This document shows positions 52,068-62,354 of a stretch of DNA of 64,000 nucleotides, one piece after another. Every line of letters begins with the position of its first letter. Position 1 is the stretch's first letter. Under the pieces are notes generated by a model, which searched no databases, was not told where the DNA came from, and saw only the letters and a program-made list of their open reading frames with translations. The position numbers and the translations under genes are program-made. The stretch comes from an uncultured Paracoccaceae bacterium (GTDB lineage Bacteria > Pseudomonadota > Alphaproteobacteria > Rhodobacterales > Rhodobacteraceae): contig CANMPD010000015.1 in NCBI GenBank assembly GCA_947499635.1, forward strand, positions 1 through 64,000. The letters are read 5' to 3'.

Positions 52068-52994
52068 TTAATAGCCGCGTTCACGTTCGACTAGGTTCAA
52101 CAACGGCTTGCCTGTCTCGCTACATTTAATATTTTCAGCAATGACTTGGCTGGCCGTAAGGGCCCGTGTTTCGGCTGCAATATGTGGTGTCACCGTAACG
52201 TTGGGATGCGCCCAATATGGGCTATCTTGGGGCAGAGGTTCTATACGGAAGACGTCCAATGTTGCATGGCCGATTTGTCCGCTGTCCAGCGCAGTCAAAA
52301 GTGCCGAGTCGTCGATTAATGGTCCACGCCCAGGATTGATGATCTTTGCCCCTTTAGGCAAATATGACAAGGTTTCTGCGTTCAATGTGTTTTGTGTATC
52401 AGGCGTGTCAGGTAAGAGTAAAACAACCATGTCAGCCTGTGATAAAACGGTCTTCAAACCTGCCTCACCTGAGTGACAGGCCAGGTTAGCGATCTCCTTC
52501 GGAGAGCGTGACCAGCCCATAACGTGAAACCCGAGTGTGGCCAAAGCTTGCCCACATGCACTCCCCAATGCACCAAGGCCGAGTATCGCAATACGGCGTT
52601 CCTGTGTCAGGGGTTGAATTTTGGGTGTCCATTGCGTTTGGTTGGCAAGGTAATAATCAATGTCCAGATGATATCGCATCACATGGCCTGTGACCCATTC
52701 GACCATAGCTTGGGTCAAGCCGGGATCTACCATTCGGCACAGAGGTTGGGTGAGGGTTTGATTGCCAACGATTGTCTCAACCCCTGCCCACAGATTCAAG
52801 ACGGCCTTACAGCGTGTATAAGGTGTGAAATCTTGCAGGTCTGAATTTGGCGCATAGATGATATAATCCACATCTTGCGGCGCAAATTCCATGCGTAAAT
52901 CAATCTCCAATCCCTGATTTTCAAAAGCTGTCTTTAAAGGAGCAGCATAGCTGTCCCAGCGTTCGGGAAGGGCAGCAAATAGAACGTTGATCAT
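52068..52994 (-). CDS. ghrA: Glyoxylate/hydroxypyruvate reductase A-like D-2-hydroxyacid dehydrogenase
   Basis: NAD(P)H-dependent reductase of 308 residues related to GhrA. The nucleotide loop is IAILGLGALGSACGQALATL, followed by WSRSPKEI (the Arg-Ser pair suggests NADPH). The catalytic Arg is in ARGE-type NPGRGPLIDD, the Glu is in RIEPLPQDSPYW and the His in VTPHIAAETRA. It reduces glyoxylate or hydroxypyruvate in the cytoplasm. It lies 27 bases after rodA on the same strand and may be transcribed with the cell-shape operon, although the functions are unrelated. Confidence 0.88.
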   Translation of the reverse strand: MINVLFAALPERWDSYAAPLKTAFENQGLEIDLRMEFAPQDVDYIIYAPNSDLQDFTPYTRCKAVLNLWAGVETIVGNQTLTQPLCRMVDPGLTQAMVEWVTGHVMRYHLDIDYYLANQTQWTPKIQPLTQERRIAILGLGALGSACGQALATLGFHVMGWSRSPKEIANLACHSGEAGLKTVLSQADMVVLLLPDTPDTQNTLNAETLSYLPKGAKIINPGRGPLIDDSALLTALDSGQIGHATLDVFRIEPLPQDSPYWAHPNVTVTPHIAAETRALTASQVIAENIKCSETGKPLLNLVERERGY

Positions 52995-53021
52995 GATAAG
53001 CCTTTGGAGAATTGTACGGGA

Positions 53022-54161
53022 TTAACGAGGGCGGTGGATATTGGCGCTTTGGACGATACCAAAGGCTGCAAGCAATACAAGCATAGCCGAACCACCGTAA
53101 GATACCAGAGGAAGCGGGACACCGACGACAGGAGCCAGCCCCATAACCATGGACATATTGACGGAGAAAAAGAGGAAAAAGTTCACAGCTATTCCCAATG
53201 TCACCAAGGCAGAAAAACGATCTTTTGCAGCAATAGCGGTTGCGATGCAAAAGACGATTATCAGCATATAGAGAGCCAATAACGTAAAGCCTCCGATGAA
53301 GCCGAACTCTTCAGCAAGCGTGGTAAATATGAAATCAGTATGTTTCTCGGGTAGAAAGTTTAGCCGGGACTGTGTGCCTTGCATAAATCCGCGCCCTGAC
53401 CAGCCACCAGATCCCAATGCAATCTTGGATTGGGTGATGTGGTACCCTGCGCCCAATGGGTCTTGGCTAGGGTCCAGAAACGTATCAATCCGGCGGAATT
53501 GATAGTCTTTGATCAACTGCCAACTGGTGCCTCGGCTTTCAAAAACAGCTGTTACCAGCGCGACACCAGATGCAATCACAAAGGCAAAATAGCCCCAATG
53601 TACCCCGGCTAAAAACATAACAATACCACCGGCGGCCATAAGTAAGATTGACGTCCCGAGGTCAGGTTGCCGTAGGACCAATAGGGTCGGTAAAATAATG
53701 ATCAGGACCGGAATAAGTACGAACAAAGGACGGGATGTACGTTTTTTTGGCAGAGCATCGTAATATGCAGCAAGCACCATGACCAATGTGATTTTCATGA
53801 GCTCTGATGGTTGGAGTTGCATAAAGCCAACGTCAATCCAACGCTGGGCGCCCATGCCCACGGTGCCGAAAAGCTCAACCGCGATTAGCAGCGCGAAGGC
53901 CGCCAAATAGGCCAATACAGAAATATTGCGCCAGAACCAAATCGGGATCAAAGCGACGACCAGCATAACTCCTATGCCGAGTGCAAACCGTTTGACTTGT
54001 GGTTCAACCCAAGGAAAAAATGATCCCCCCGCAACGGAATATAACATCAAGAACCCGACACTTGCCGCGGCAGACAACAGCAGGACCAATGGCCAATTTA
54101 GAAAGAGAAGCTTGCGCAGACCCGTCGGTACCACCTTGGCGTTATGTTCGAGATAACTCAT
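53022..54161 (-). CDS. rodA: Peptidoglycan glycosyltransferase RodA
   Basis: SEDS-family polymerase that works with PBP2 in lateral wall elongation. The 379-residue protein has about ten membrane helices. Family motifs are GAQRWIDVGFMQLQPSELMK, LRQPDLGTSILLMAAGG (with the catalytic Asp loop), QSKIALGSGGWSGRGFMQGT, LPEKHTDFIFTTLAEEFGFI and VGVPLPLVSYGGSAML. The start overlaps the mrdA stop by four bases. It is the fifth gene of mreB-mreC-mreD-mrdA-rodA. Confidence 0.96.
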   Translation of the reverse strand: MSYLEHNAKVVPTGLRKLLFLNWPLVLLLSAAASVGFLMLYSVAGGSFFPWVEPQVKRFALGIGVMLVVALIPIWFWRNISVLAYLAAFALLIAVELFGTVGMGAQRWIDVGFMQLQPSELMKITLVMVLAAYYDALPKKRTSRPLFVLIPVLIIILPTLLVLRQPDLGTSILLMAAGGIVMFLAGVHWGYFAFVIASGVALVTAVFESRGTSWQLIKDYQFRRIDTFLDPSQDPLGAGYHITQSKIALGSGGWSGRGFMQGTQSRLNFLPEKHTDFIFTTLAEEFGFIGGFTLLALYMLIIVFCIATAIAAKDRFSALVTLGIAVNFFLFFSVNMSMVMGLAPVVGVPLPLVSYGGSAMLVLLAAFGIVQSANIHRPR

Positions 54162-56104
54162 GCTTGATCACTGGTTGTTGAAATGTTTCTGTCTAACCGT
54201 TCCTGCTCAAGACGCTCTTGCTGGATCTTGATCCGCTCGCGATCACCTTTTGGATAAGCCTCAAGCGGAGGAGAGCCCTCATATAATGCCTCTAGAAGGA
54301 CATCGCGTGCAATCGGGGCTGCAGCTTTTGAACCACCGCCGCCGTGTTCAACCACAACGGCTACGGCGTATTTAGGTTTGTCGTAGGGTGCAAAGCACAC
54401 GTATAGCGCATGATCTCGACGATCCCAAGGCAGATCCTCGTTGCGGATCACGCCTGCTGCGCGCTCGGCTGCACTGATGTTACGGACTTGACTGGTGCCA
54501 GATTTTCCGGCCATGCGCATCCCATCGGCAATGATGCGTGATCGGTATCCGGTGCCACGACGATCATTGCTGACGGAGTACATACCTTTGCGTACAGCGT
54601 GTAGGTTGTCCTCGTTTAGGCCAAGGCTTTCACCGGCGCCACTAGGCTGTTCCACGCCGTCAATTGACTTTATCAAACGCGGGGTTACAGAGCGACCAGA
54701 GGCAATACGTGCGGTCATCACGGCCAGTTGCATAGGAGAGGCCAGCATGTAGCCCTGCCCGATTGAGGCGTTTACTGTGTCACCGACCAGCCAGTCTTTA
54801 CCGTGCACACGTTCTTTCCACTTGCGATCTGGGGCTAGACCATCGCGTACGGCTGACATAGGCAGTTCGTGATGTACCCCAAGCCCCAATCGCTGTGCCA
54901 TTTTGGAAATGTTGTCGATGCCTACTTTGACTGCAAGATCATAGTAATAGACATCGCATGAACTTTTAAGAGACGTATTGAGATCAACAACCCCATGGCC
55001 TGCACGTCGCCAGCAGTGAAAACGACGTCCACCAACTTCGAGATGGCCTGGGCAATAGGCTGTATCGTCCGGGGTGATCAAGCCGCTTTCAAGTCCTGCG
55101 AGAGCAGCAACCATCTTGAATGTCGATCCAGGTGGGTAAGTGCCTTGGACGGTTTTATTTGCAAGTGGGCGATAGGGATCTGATGTTAAATCCCGATAAT
55201 CAGCAACTGAAATGCCACGCACAAACAGATTTGGGTCAAAGCTTGGGGCGGAACAAATCGCCTGAATATCACCGCTCTCAATATCGATAACGACAGCAGC
55301 CGCGCTTTCGTTGCCCAATCGGGCTTGGGTGTAACTTTGCAAGGCTGCGTCAATTGTGAGCTGCATATCAGCGCCGGATTCACCCTCTTTGCGTTCCAGC
55401 TCGCGTATCACGCGACCATAAGCGTTTACCTCGACGCTTTTGGTGCCGGCTTTACCTCGGAGCGTGCTCTCTTCTTTTGCTTCGAACCCAACTTTGCCAA
55501 ATTGGAAGCGCGGGGTGAGAAGGATCGGATCCGGGTCTTCCATTTTGGACAGGTCATAGTCTGATACGGGGCCAACGTAACCAATGACATGGGCAAATGT
55601 ATCGTGTTGTGGATAGAGACGCGTGAGGCCGACTTCGGGGAAAATACCGGGAAGTGCCGGGGCATTGGCGGCGACTTTGGCAATATCCTCCCAGCTGACT
55701 TGATCCGCGAGAGTAATTTGCACAAAGGGTTTTGAGATGCGAATTTCACGTAGTGCGCGTTCGACATCGGCATCGTCAATATACACAAGACGGCGCAGGT
55801 TTGCGATTGTAGCGTCTATATCGCCGGCATCCTCTGGAACAACAGCGATCCGGTAGGAGGGAGAGTTTTGTGCAATAATACGACCTTTGCGGTCAAAAAT
55901 TTCGCCTCGGGCAGGGGGTAAAAGCCGAATATTGATCCGGTTTTCCTCAGCTAACAACCGGAACTGATCCGCTTGATCCACTTGCAGAAACCGCATGCGC
56001 ATGGCCAACGCTCCCGCAAAGCCAAGCTGCAACCCACCGAGCAACAAAGTGCGTTTGGTCATGAGGCGATGAGTTTCGTCTAGTTCCTTTGGAGTGCGCT
56101 TCAC
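54158..56104 (-). CDS. mrdA: Penicillin-binding protein 2
   Basis: Class B transpeptidase that cross-links peptidoglycan during elongation. The 648-residue protein has one N-terminal membrane helix (LLLGGLQLGFAGALAMRMR) and the dimerisation domain with RLLPPARGEIFDRKGRIIA. The transpeptidase domain has PGSTFKM (nucleophilic Ser about residue 325, SxxK), SSCDVYYYDLA (the SxN-type Ser-Cys-Asp) and AGKSGTSQV (KSGT). It overlaps mreD and rodA by four bases on each side. The C-terminal tail is charged and repetitive (ERIKIQQERLEQERLDRN). Confidence 0.96.
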   Translation of the reverse strand: MKRTPKELDETHRLMTKRTLLLGGLQLGFAGALAMRMRFLQVDQADQFRLLAEENRINIRLLPPARGEIFDRKGRIIAQNSPSYRIAVVPEDAGDIDATIANLRRLVYIDDADVERALREIRISKPFVQITLADQVSWEDIAKVAANAPALPGIFPEVGLTRLYPQHDTFAHVIGYVGPVSDYDLSKMEDPDPILLTPRFQFGKVGFEAKEESTLRGKAGTKSVEVNAYGRVIRELERKEGESGADMQLTIDAALQSYTQARLGNESAAAVVIDIESGDIQAICSAPSFDPNLFVRGISVADYRDLTSDPYRPLANKTVQGTYPPGSTFKMVAALAGLESGLITPDDTAYCPGHLEVGGRRFHCWRRAGHGVVDLNTSLKSSCDVYYYDLAVKVGIDNISKMAQRLGLGVHHELPMSAVRDGLAPDRKWKERVHGKDWLVGDTVNASIGQGYMLASPMQLAVMTARIASGRSVTPRLIKSIDGVEQPSGAGESLGLNEDNLHAVRKGMYSVSNDRRGTGYRSRIIADGMRMAGKSGTSQVRNISAAERAAGVIRNEDLPWDRRDHALYVCFAPYDKPKYAVAVVVEHGGGGSKAAAPIARDVLLEALYEGSPPLEAYPKGDRERIKIQQERLEQERLDRNISTTSDQA

Positions 56105-56640
56105 TTGTGGCCTCCCATGGCTTCGATTTCTGCGACGGACAAGCGCCTTACCCCCAATACGGTCTGGCTAAACACCGCAACCACTGGGTAGGCGAGTAAA
56201 TTCATAATGATTTGGACGATGTCGAGTGTGATATGCGCCTGTTCTACTGCGACTATGCCAAGGATTAACCGATTGAGCAAAGTAATCCCGATCACAACGA
56301 CGGCAACGGCGGACCATTCTGTCATAAAAGTTATTTCGCGATGTGGAGCGACACGGGATTTCAAAAACTCACAAGCGAGCAACGTAAGTAATGTCCATAG
56401 CCCAGGTGCGCGTTGTAACAAAAAGTCGGCAATTAACACGACAAAGACGATCAAGGTCGCAGGCACAAAATCAGGACGTCGAACAGACCAAGCAAGGGCA
56501 AAGACTAGGATAAGGTTTGGCGGAGCCCAGCGTGACGGCGCGGTATTTAAAGGGAGCAGCTGGACAAATATAATAGTCATGGCCATCGCGAGAAACATCA
56601 GCCGCATGAGCCAAATTCCTAAGGGGCTGGTTTTAGCCAT
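56101..56640 (-). CDS. mreD: Rod shape-determining protein MreD
   Basis: Membrane protein of the elongasome. From the ATG at 56640 (MAKTSPLGIW), preceded by GAGGGG, it has 179 residues and five to six hydrophobic helices (MRLMFLAMAMTIIFVQLLPL, LILVFALAWSVRRP, LIVFVVLIADFLLQRAPG, WSAVAVVVIGITLLNRLILG, IIMNLLAYPVVAVFSQTVLG). The longer frame upstream lies inside mreC and is not used. It overlaps mreC by 8 bases and mrdA by 4. Confidence 0.92.
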   Translation of the reverse strand: MAKTSPLGIWLMRLMFLAMAMTIIFVQLLPLNTAPSRWAPPNLILVFALAWSVRRPDFVPATLIVFVVLIADFLLQRAPGLWTLLTLLACEFLKSRVAPHREITFMTEWSAVAVVVIGITLLNRLILGIVAVEQAHITLDIVQIIMNLLAYPVVAVFSQTVLGVRRLSVAEIEAMGGHK

Positions 56641-57571
56641 CTTGCCCCTCTGAGTTGGTTTTCTGATTGTTGAGATAAAATTCGGGGGGCACTGCTGGCG
56701 GTAAAGGACTGTCTGCAGGTGCAATGAGTTGGCCCGGATTTTGGATTGTCTCGCTGCCATGGTGACGCAATACACGTAGAAACTCTAGTCGAGTGTAATC
56801 TGCGGAAAGGCGTACTCTGAGCCGTCCAGCGCGATCCAGCGCAACTTGACCAATTAAGAGACCTGCCGGAAACACATCTCCATCGCCAGATGACACGATA
56901 CGATCACCAGGCTGGATGTTTTCGCGGTTTTCAATAAATCCGAGTAGTGGTGCTGCTGTGTTGTCACCTGTGACCAATGTGCTTTGACCTGACGGCTGCA
57001 CGGTCGCAGGCACGGCGCTGGCTGCATCAGTGAGTAAGATAACCCGGGCTGTATCGCGTCCGGTGCCTGAAATACGACCGACCAGCCCAATACCGTCCAT
57101 CGCGGCCCAACCATCGTTAATCCCATCGCGTGCCCCGACGTTCAGGAGAACAGACTGGCGAAAAGGAGAGCCACTGTCAGCTAACACAACACCGGTTATA
57201 TAAGTGAGTTGAGGATCAAGGCGTACATTGTTTAATTCCAATAGGCGCGCATTTTCCTGCTCCAACTGCAGCGCGGCTTCTTTCCAAGCGTGCATTTGTC
57301 TGAGCTCAAATCTAAGTTCGCGGTTTTGCTCAGAGAGATGCTGATAGCTTTGGAAATCGCGGATTAGATTGATGGTTCCTGTCACAGGAGCCATGACCCA
57401 TTGCATATTAGGTACAAAACGGTTGGTGATTTGCGCGCGGAAGCGTTCGACACGTGGGCTGTCGATCCGCCATATGAGGAATGTCGCAATTAAAAATAGG
57501 GCGAGCAGCACGACAAACAGGCGCCGCAAAGGCCCTGCATAATCGTCGCGCTGTGACCGATCTTTGGCCAA
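56633..57571 (-). CDS. mreC: Rod shape-determining protein MreC
   Basis: Inner-membrane protein with a periplasmic domain that links MreB to PBP2. The 312-residue protein has one membrane helix (RRLFVVLLALFLIATFLIW) and a coiled coil (LSEQNRELRFELRQMHAWKE, ALQLEQENARLLELN). Two beta domains follow with LTYITGVVLADSGSPFRQSV and NVGARDGINDGWAAMDGIGL. The C-terminal tail is Pro-rich. It starts 44 bases after mreB and leads into mreD. Confidence 0.94.
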   Translation of the reverse strand: MAKDRSQRDDYAGPLRRLFVVLLALFLIATFLIWRIDSPRVERFRAQITNRFVPNMQWVMAPVTGTINLIRDFQSYQHLSEQNRELRFELRQMHAWKEAALQLEQENARLLELNNVRLDPQLTYITGVVLADSGSPFRQSVLLNVGARDGINDGWAAMDGIGLVGRISGTGRDTARVILLTDAASAVPATVQPSGQSTLVTGDNTAAPLLGFIENRENIQPGDRIVSSGDGDVFPAGLLIGQVALDRAGRLRVRLSADYTRLEFLRVLRHHGSETIQNPGQLIAPADSPLPPAVPPEFYLNNQKTNSEGQDG

Positions 57572-57615
57572 GGCTTCCCTTTCAGATGTCTCGCCCTTGG
57601 AGTGGGCAAAGGTCG

Positions 57616-58677
<1,062 letters not shown>

Positions 58678-58893
58678 TCAAAAATGCTAAAATGACTTTG
58701 ACGACTCTGAGTTGTGTCGCCGGTTGGTATCTTATAAGCAGCCCTGCCAGCGCTTGAAAGAACAGATTGGGATTGTCGAGACCCTTTTGCGCCTATGTGT
58801 GTGCAATAAGCTATGAATTCGGCAAGTGACTGCTGATGCTATGGTGTGCGATTGTATCTTTCGCCATCTTATTAAAGGCGATACAGAGCAGTT

Positions 58894-59673
58894 ATGCTGT
58901 CATACCAACATATTTTTCATGCGGGCAATTTAGCTGACGTACAGAAACACGCTATCTTGGCGTGGATGCTAGCTTATTTGACACGCAAAGACAAAGCGAT
59001 CAGTTACATTGAAACGCATGCTGGGCGTGGCCTGTATGACTTGGGTTCGGCAGAAGCTGTGAAAACCGGTGAGGCAGCGCAAGGTGTTGCGCGGGTCGAA
59101 GATTGGTTCGCAAAAGATCACCCCTATGTGCAAGTTTTGGCCGCAATGCGGGAACGGCATGGGGCGCAAGCCTATGCTGGATCACCCTTGTTGGCCGCTG
59201 AGATGTTGCGTTCGCAGGACAGTTTGCATTTGGCTGAGTTACACCCGCAAGAAGTGACTGCACTGCGGCTCGCTTTGCGTGGAAGTGGCGCCAAAATCCA
59301 TCATCAGGACGGCTTTGAGTTGGCGCAATCCTTGGCGCCACCAACTCCACGTCGCGGATTGATGTTGATTGATCCCAGTTACGAAATGAAGGAAGACTAC
59401 GGGCGCATTCCTGCGATCATCGCCAAGCTGCACAAGAAATGGAACGTGGGGATCATTGCTTTATGGTACCCTATTTTGACCAATAATGCGCATGAGCCTA
59501 TGTTGAACGCGTTGCAATATCAGGATTTACCTGGTGCAGAACGCCTTGAGGTACGCTTTCCACCTGCTCGGGAAGGTCATCGTATGATTGGGTCTGGCAT
59601 GTTTGTCGTCAGGGCCCCTTATGGTATCACCGACGAGGCTGCGCGCTTGAGTAAGTGTTTTCACCAACTTTAA
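58894..59673 (+). CDS. rlmJ: 23S rRNA (adenine(2030)-N6)-methyltransferase
   Basis: SAM-dependent methyltransferase acting on A2030 of 23S rRNA. The 259-residue protein begins LSYQHIFHAGNLADVQKHAI, a highly conserved start, and has YIETHAGRGLYDLGSAEAVK (SAM loop), the catalytic DPSY of LMLIDPSYEMKEDY and IALWYPIL. The protein matches the family throughout and is complete. It diverges from mreB. A bulged hairpin (TGTATC ... GATACA) lies just before its ATG and may affect translation. Confidence 0.95.
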   Translation: MLSYQHIFHAGNLADVQKHAILAWMLAYLTRKDKAISYIETHAGRGLYDLGSAEAVKTGEAAQGVARVEDWFAKDHPYVQVLAAMRERHGAQAYAGSPLLAAEMLRSQDSLHLAELHPQEVTALRLALRGSGAKIHHQDGFELAQSLAPPTPRRGLMLIDPSYEMKEDYGRIPAIIAKLHKKWNVGIIALWYPILTNNAHEPMLNALQYQDLPGAERLEVRFPPAREGHRMIGSGMFVVRAPYGITDEAARLSKCFHQL

Positions 59674-59788
59674 TACAGCGTGACTGTCAATGCGGACTGG
59701 ATGGCGACGCGAGAGTCTCTAACGTCTTCTTCATACGACATGACTAAAGTCGGCATGGATAGCGCTTTTGTCTGATTGGATGCACTGG

Positions 59789-60370
59789 ATGACTAAGAAA
59801 ATTACCACTGTAGTTACAGCAGGTGTAATGGCCTGTCTGCCTTACGCTTCCGCTCAGGCAACGGAATATTGGGCTTACGGAGATTGGCAAGTGTATGTCG
59901 AGGCGTTCGACACCGGCGAAGATGTGCAGGTAACATGTACTGCGTATACAGGTGGTGATGGCGACCCGACTGTTAAATTAACAACATCAAGCGGCGATGC
60001 TGGCCCGCCAGAGATCTATCCACAAGTTGTCGTTTCTGAGCAAGCGTTTCGGGGCTATAATACCCAGATGCAAAATGGACAGGCAGTGGCATTGATTATT
60101 GATCAAACACTGGAATACTATGCGCTTGTTGATGGGTATTTCAACTCTGAGGGCTTTGTGCAAGCTGATGCACATATGCGCTGGCAGGATGCAGCTTATA
60201 TTCTGCTGGGAATGAAGTCCGGAAGCCATTTGGATGTGCGCCTTGTGTCACCAACCCAAGCAAGCGAGCGGGTTTATCTTGCGTCACTGAATGGTTTTAC
60301 AGCGGCTTATGGTAAGATGATGGACAGCTGCGGCCACTCGGTAGAGGTTGTCGAGCCAGCCTTGGATTGA
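59789..60370 (+). CDS. Secreted hypothetical protein
   Basis: I do not recognise a named family. From the ATG at 59789 (MTKKITTVVTAGVMACLPYA) the product has 193 residues with a signal peptide ending near SAQA-TE. ATGs three codons upstream or a TTG at 59768 are alternatives. The mature part has EYWAYGDWQVYVEAFDTGED, VTCTAYTGGDGDPTVKLTTS and ends LNGFTAAYGKMMDSCGHSV. This W-x-V ... C-x-A-x-T-G-G-D-G ... G-F-T-A-A-Y-x-x-M-x-x-C pattern resembles exported proteins of Rhodobacterales, loosely like the IalB group. The two Cys residues could form a disulfide. It stands alone between rlmJ and leuA. Confidence 0.75.
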   Translation: MTKKITTVVTAGVMACLPYASAQATEYWAYGDWQVYVEAFDTGEDVQVTCTAYTGGDGDPTVKLTTSSGDAGPPEIYPQVVVSEQAFRGYNTQMQNGQAVALIIDQTLEYYALVDGYFNSEGFVQADAHMRWQDAAYILLGMKSGSHLDVRLVSPTQASERVYLASLNGFTAAYGKMMDSCGHSVEVVEPALD

Positions 60371-60480
60371 GTTGCTTATTTTCTATCCAAGCGGTCAGTG
60401 GGTTGATGGCGTTTTTTTGTTGCCCAGCAGCTGAACGGCAGGGCAACAAAGAGAAATTTGTTATATAAACTGCGGCCAGT

Positions 60481-62049
60481 CTATATGTCTTTGTAAGAGA
60501 TCTCTCGAGTGTCTGCACCTTCACCGATTTTCTCGCGGCGTACGATCAGGCGGTTAAGCGCGTGAATATACGCTTTGGCAGATGCAACAACAGTATCGGT
60601 ATTCGCGCTTTCGCCGGTTGCGATGTTTCCGTCCGCTTCCAGCCGAACCGAAACGGTTGCCTGTGCATCCGTGCCTGCTGTAACGGCGTTTACTTGATAC
60701 AGTTGCAGGCGCGCCGTGTTCGGGTGGATCTTACGGATTGCTTTAAAGGTCGCATCGACAGGGCCATCCCCTTGGGATGTTGCACTTACGTCTTTGCCAT
60801 CTACTTCCATCTCAACGGTGGCCTCAGCAGGTCCGCCTGTACCACAGGTGAGTTTCATTGAGACCAATTGCAGGATGTCGTTTTCGGCATCTTCGCCAAC
60901 ACGCATGAGTGCAATGATATCGTCGTCAAAGACTTCTTTCTTACGGTCGGCCAAGTCTTTGAAGCGTACGAATACATCCTTGAGCTGGTTGTCCCCAATC
61001 TCATACCCAAGTTGAGACAGCTTGTCCCGCAACGCAGCACGGCCAGAGTGCTTGCCTAAGGGCAAGGATGTACCAGCCAGACCGACGTCCTCGGGGCGCA
61101 TAATTTCAAAGGTTTCTTTGTTCTTTAACATGCCATCCTGGTGAATGCCGGATTCATGCGCAAAGGCATTTTTACCAACAATGGCTTTGTTGAATTGAAC
61201 TGCAAAGCCTGAAACCGTCGCAACACGATGCGAGATATGCATGATCTTTCGCGTATCAATTCCCGTGCTCCAGGGCATGATATCGTTACGCACTTTCAGC
61301 GCCATTACGACCTCTTCCAAGGCAGTATTTCCTGCGCGTTCGCCGAGCCCGTTAATTGTACACTCAATCTGACGTGCGCCACCTGCGACGGCTGCCAGAG
61401 AGTTTGCTGTGGCCATGCCAAGATCGTTGTGACAGTGGGTTGCGAAAATGACGTCATCTGCGCCGGGCACCGTAGCGATCAGGCGTTTGATTAAGTCGGC
61501 GCTTTCCATTGGTGCTGTATAGCCAACGGTGTCGGGGATGTTGATTGTCGTGGTGCCGGCTTTGATCGCGATTTCGATGACGCGGCACAAATAGTCCCAC
61601 TCGGTTCGGGTGGCGTCCATAGGGGACCACTGCACATCATCCACCAGATTTCGCGCATGGCTGACGGTGTCATGGATTTTCTGCGCCATTTCATCCTGAG
61701 TCAAATTTGGAATGGCGCGGTGTAGTGGAGATGTACCGATAAAAGTGTGGATACGGGGGCGTGCAGCTTTGCGCACAGCTTCGGCACAGCGATCGATGTC
61801 TTTAAAGTTTGCACGTGCCAAACCGCATATAGTTGATGCTTTTGAGCGCTCTGCAATCTCTGAAACAGCGCGAAAATCGCCCTCTGAGGCAATTGGAAAT
61901 CCCGCCTCGATGATATCAACGCCCATATCATCCAAAAGCTCTGCGATTTCGAGCTTTTCTTCATGGGTCATCGTCGCGCCAGGGCTTTGCTCGCCGTCAC
62001 GCAGTGTCGTGTCAAAAATCAGGACGCGATCGTTGTCTTGAGATGTCAT
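60481..62049 (-). CDS. leuA: 2-isopropylmalate synthase
   Basis: First committed step of leucine synthesis: condenses acetyl-CoA with 2-oxoisovalerate. The start at 62049 (MTSQDNDRVLIFDTTLRDGE) gives 522 residues, the typical long form; an ATG 11 codons upstream is possible. The TIM-barrel has DTTLRDGEQSPGATMTHEEK, the metal site FATHCHNDLGMATANSLAAV and INGLGERAGNTALEE. A linker with GKHSGRAALRDKLSQLGYE and a C-terminal LeuA dimer domain (leucine feedback site) follow. The 230 bases upstream contain a Leu-rich leader peptide and paired hairpins, so attenuation by leucyl-tRNA is likely. Confidence 0.96.
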   Translation of the reverse strand: MTSQDNDRVLIFDTTLRDGEQSPGATMTHEEKLEIAELLDDMGVDIIEAGFPIASEGDFRAVSEIAERSKASTICGLARANFKDIDRCAEAVRKAARPRIHTFIGTSPLHRAIPNLTQDEMAQKIHDTVSHARNLVDDVQWSPMDATRTEWDYLCRVIEIAIKAGTTTINIPDTVGYTAPMESADLIKRLIATVPGADDVIFATHCHNDLGMATANSLAAVAGGARQIECTINGLGERAGNTALEEVVMALKVRNDIMPWSTGIDTRKIMHISHRVATVSGFAVQFNKAIVGKNAFAHESGIHQDGMLKNKETFEIMRPEDVGLAGTSLPLGKHSGRAALRDKLSQLGYEIGDNQLKDVFVRFKDLADRKKEVFDDDIIALMRVGEDAENDILQLVSMKLTCGTGGPAEATVEMEVDGKDVSATSQGDGPVDATFKAIRKIHPNTARLQLYQVNAVTAGTDAQATVSVRLEADGNIATGESANTDTVVASAKAYIHALNRLIVRREKIGEGADTREISYKDI

Positions 62050-62136
62050 AGTGGTGTCTTTCTTGCTCAGTCTGTCGTGCATTATATGCCAAGTTGCCGG
62101 TCATCAATGTTGCGGCGCATCTTGGTGTTGGTCCGT

Positions 62137-62186
62137 GGCGCGCATGCATCCCTCTGAGCGGGCGCGCCGGATGGCACGCTCAGAGG
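62137..62186 (-). promoter_or_regulatory. Alternative hairpins (attenuator candidate) upstream of leuA
   Basis: Stem A: CCTCTGAGCG/CGCTCAGAGG, a perfect 10-bp stem between 62186-62177 and 62160-62151 on the minus strand. Stem B: GCGCGCC in the loop of A (62168-62162) can pair with its complement at 62143-62137. A and B exclude each other. The leader-peptide stop codon lies in the first arm of stem A. No run of U follows either stem, so the mechanism (terminator, Rho, or masking of translation) is open. Confidence 0.6.
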
Positions 62187-62284
62187 CAGATTAGGAGCAG
62201 TAGGTCACGCGCATAAACACCGCCAAAGGCAGTGCGAGACAAGGTGATATCAAAGCGCGTATTCATAGGTGTGGATTTATACAT
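62180..62284 (-). CDS. leuL: Putative leucine leader peptide of leuA
   Basis: A 34-codon frame (ATG at 62284; a second in-frame ATG at 62266 gives 28 codons) ends with DLLLLICL and TGA. The Leu codons are CTA, CTG, CTC, CTA and, after Ile and Cys, CTC. A run of leucine codons, including CTA, directly before a hairpin and ahead of leuA is the hallmark of ribosome-mediated attenuation. No clear ribosome site precedes either ATG, but a TATAAAAT box around 62310 would place the transcript start close to the first ATG. Function is inferred from position and codon content. Confidence 0.7.
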   Translation of the reverse strand: MYKSTPMNTRFDITLSRTAFGGVYARDLLLLICL

Positions 62285-62354
62285 CGAACGTGTCGAATGA
62301 AAAGAGATATTTTATAAGTTTAAGCTGAGATTGATTTACACAGAACTCTGCGTC

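Noticed and set aside
58840-58893. Hairpin GTATC...GATAC directly before rlmJ as a riboswitch or terminator
   Set aside because: It has a three-base bulge and AT-rich loop with no match to a known RNA class; noted only as a possible translation effect.
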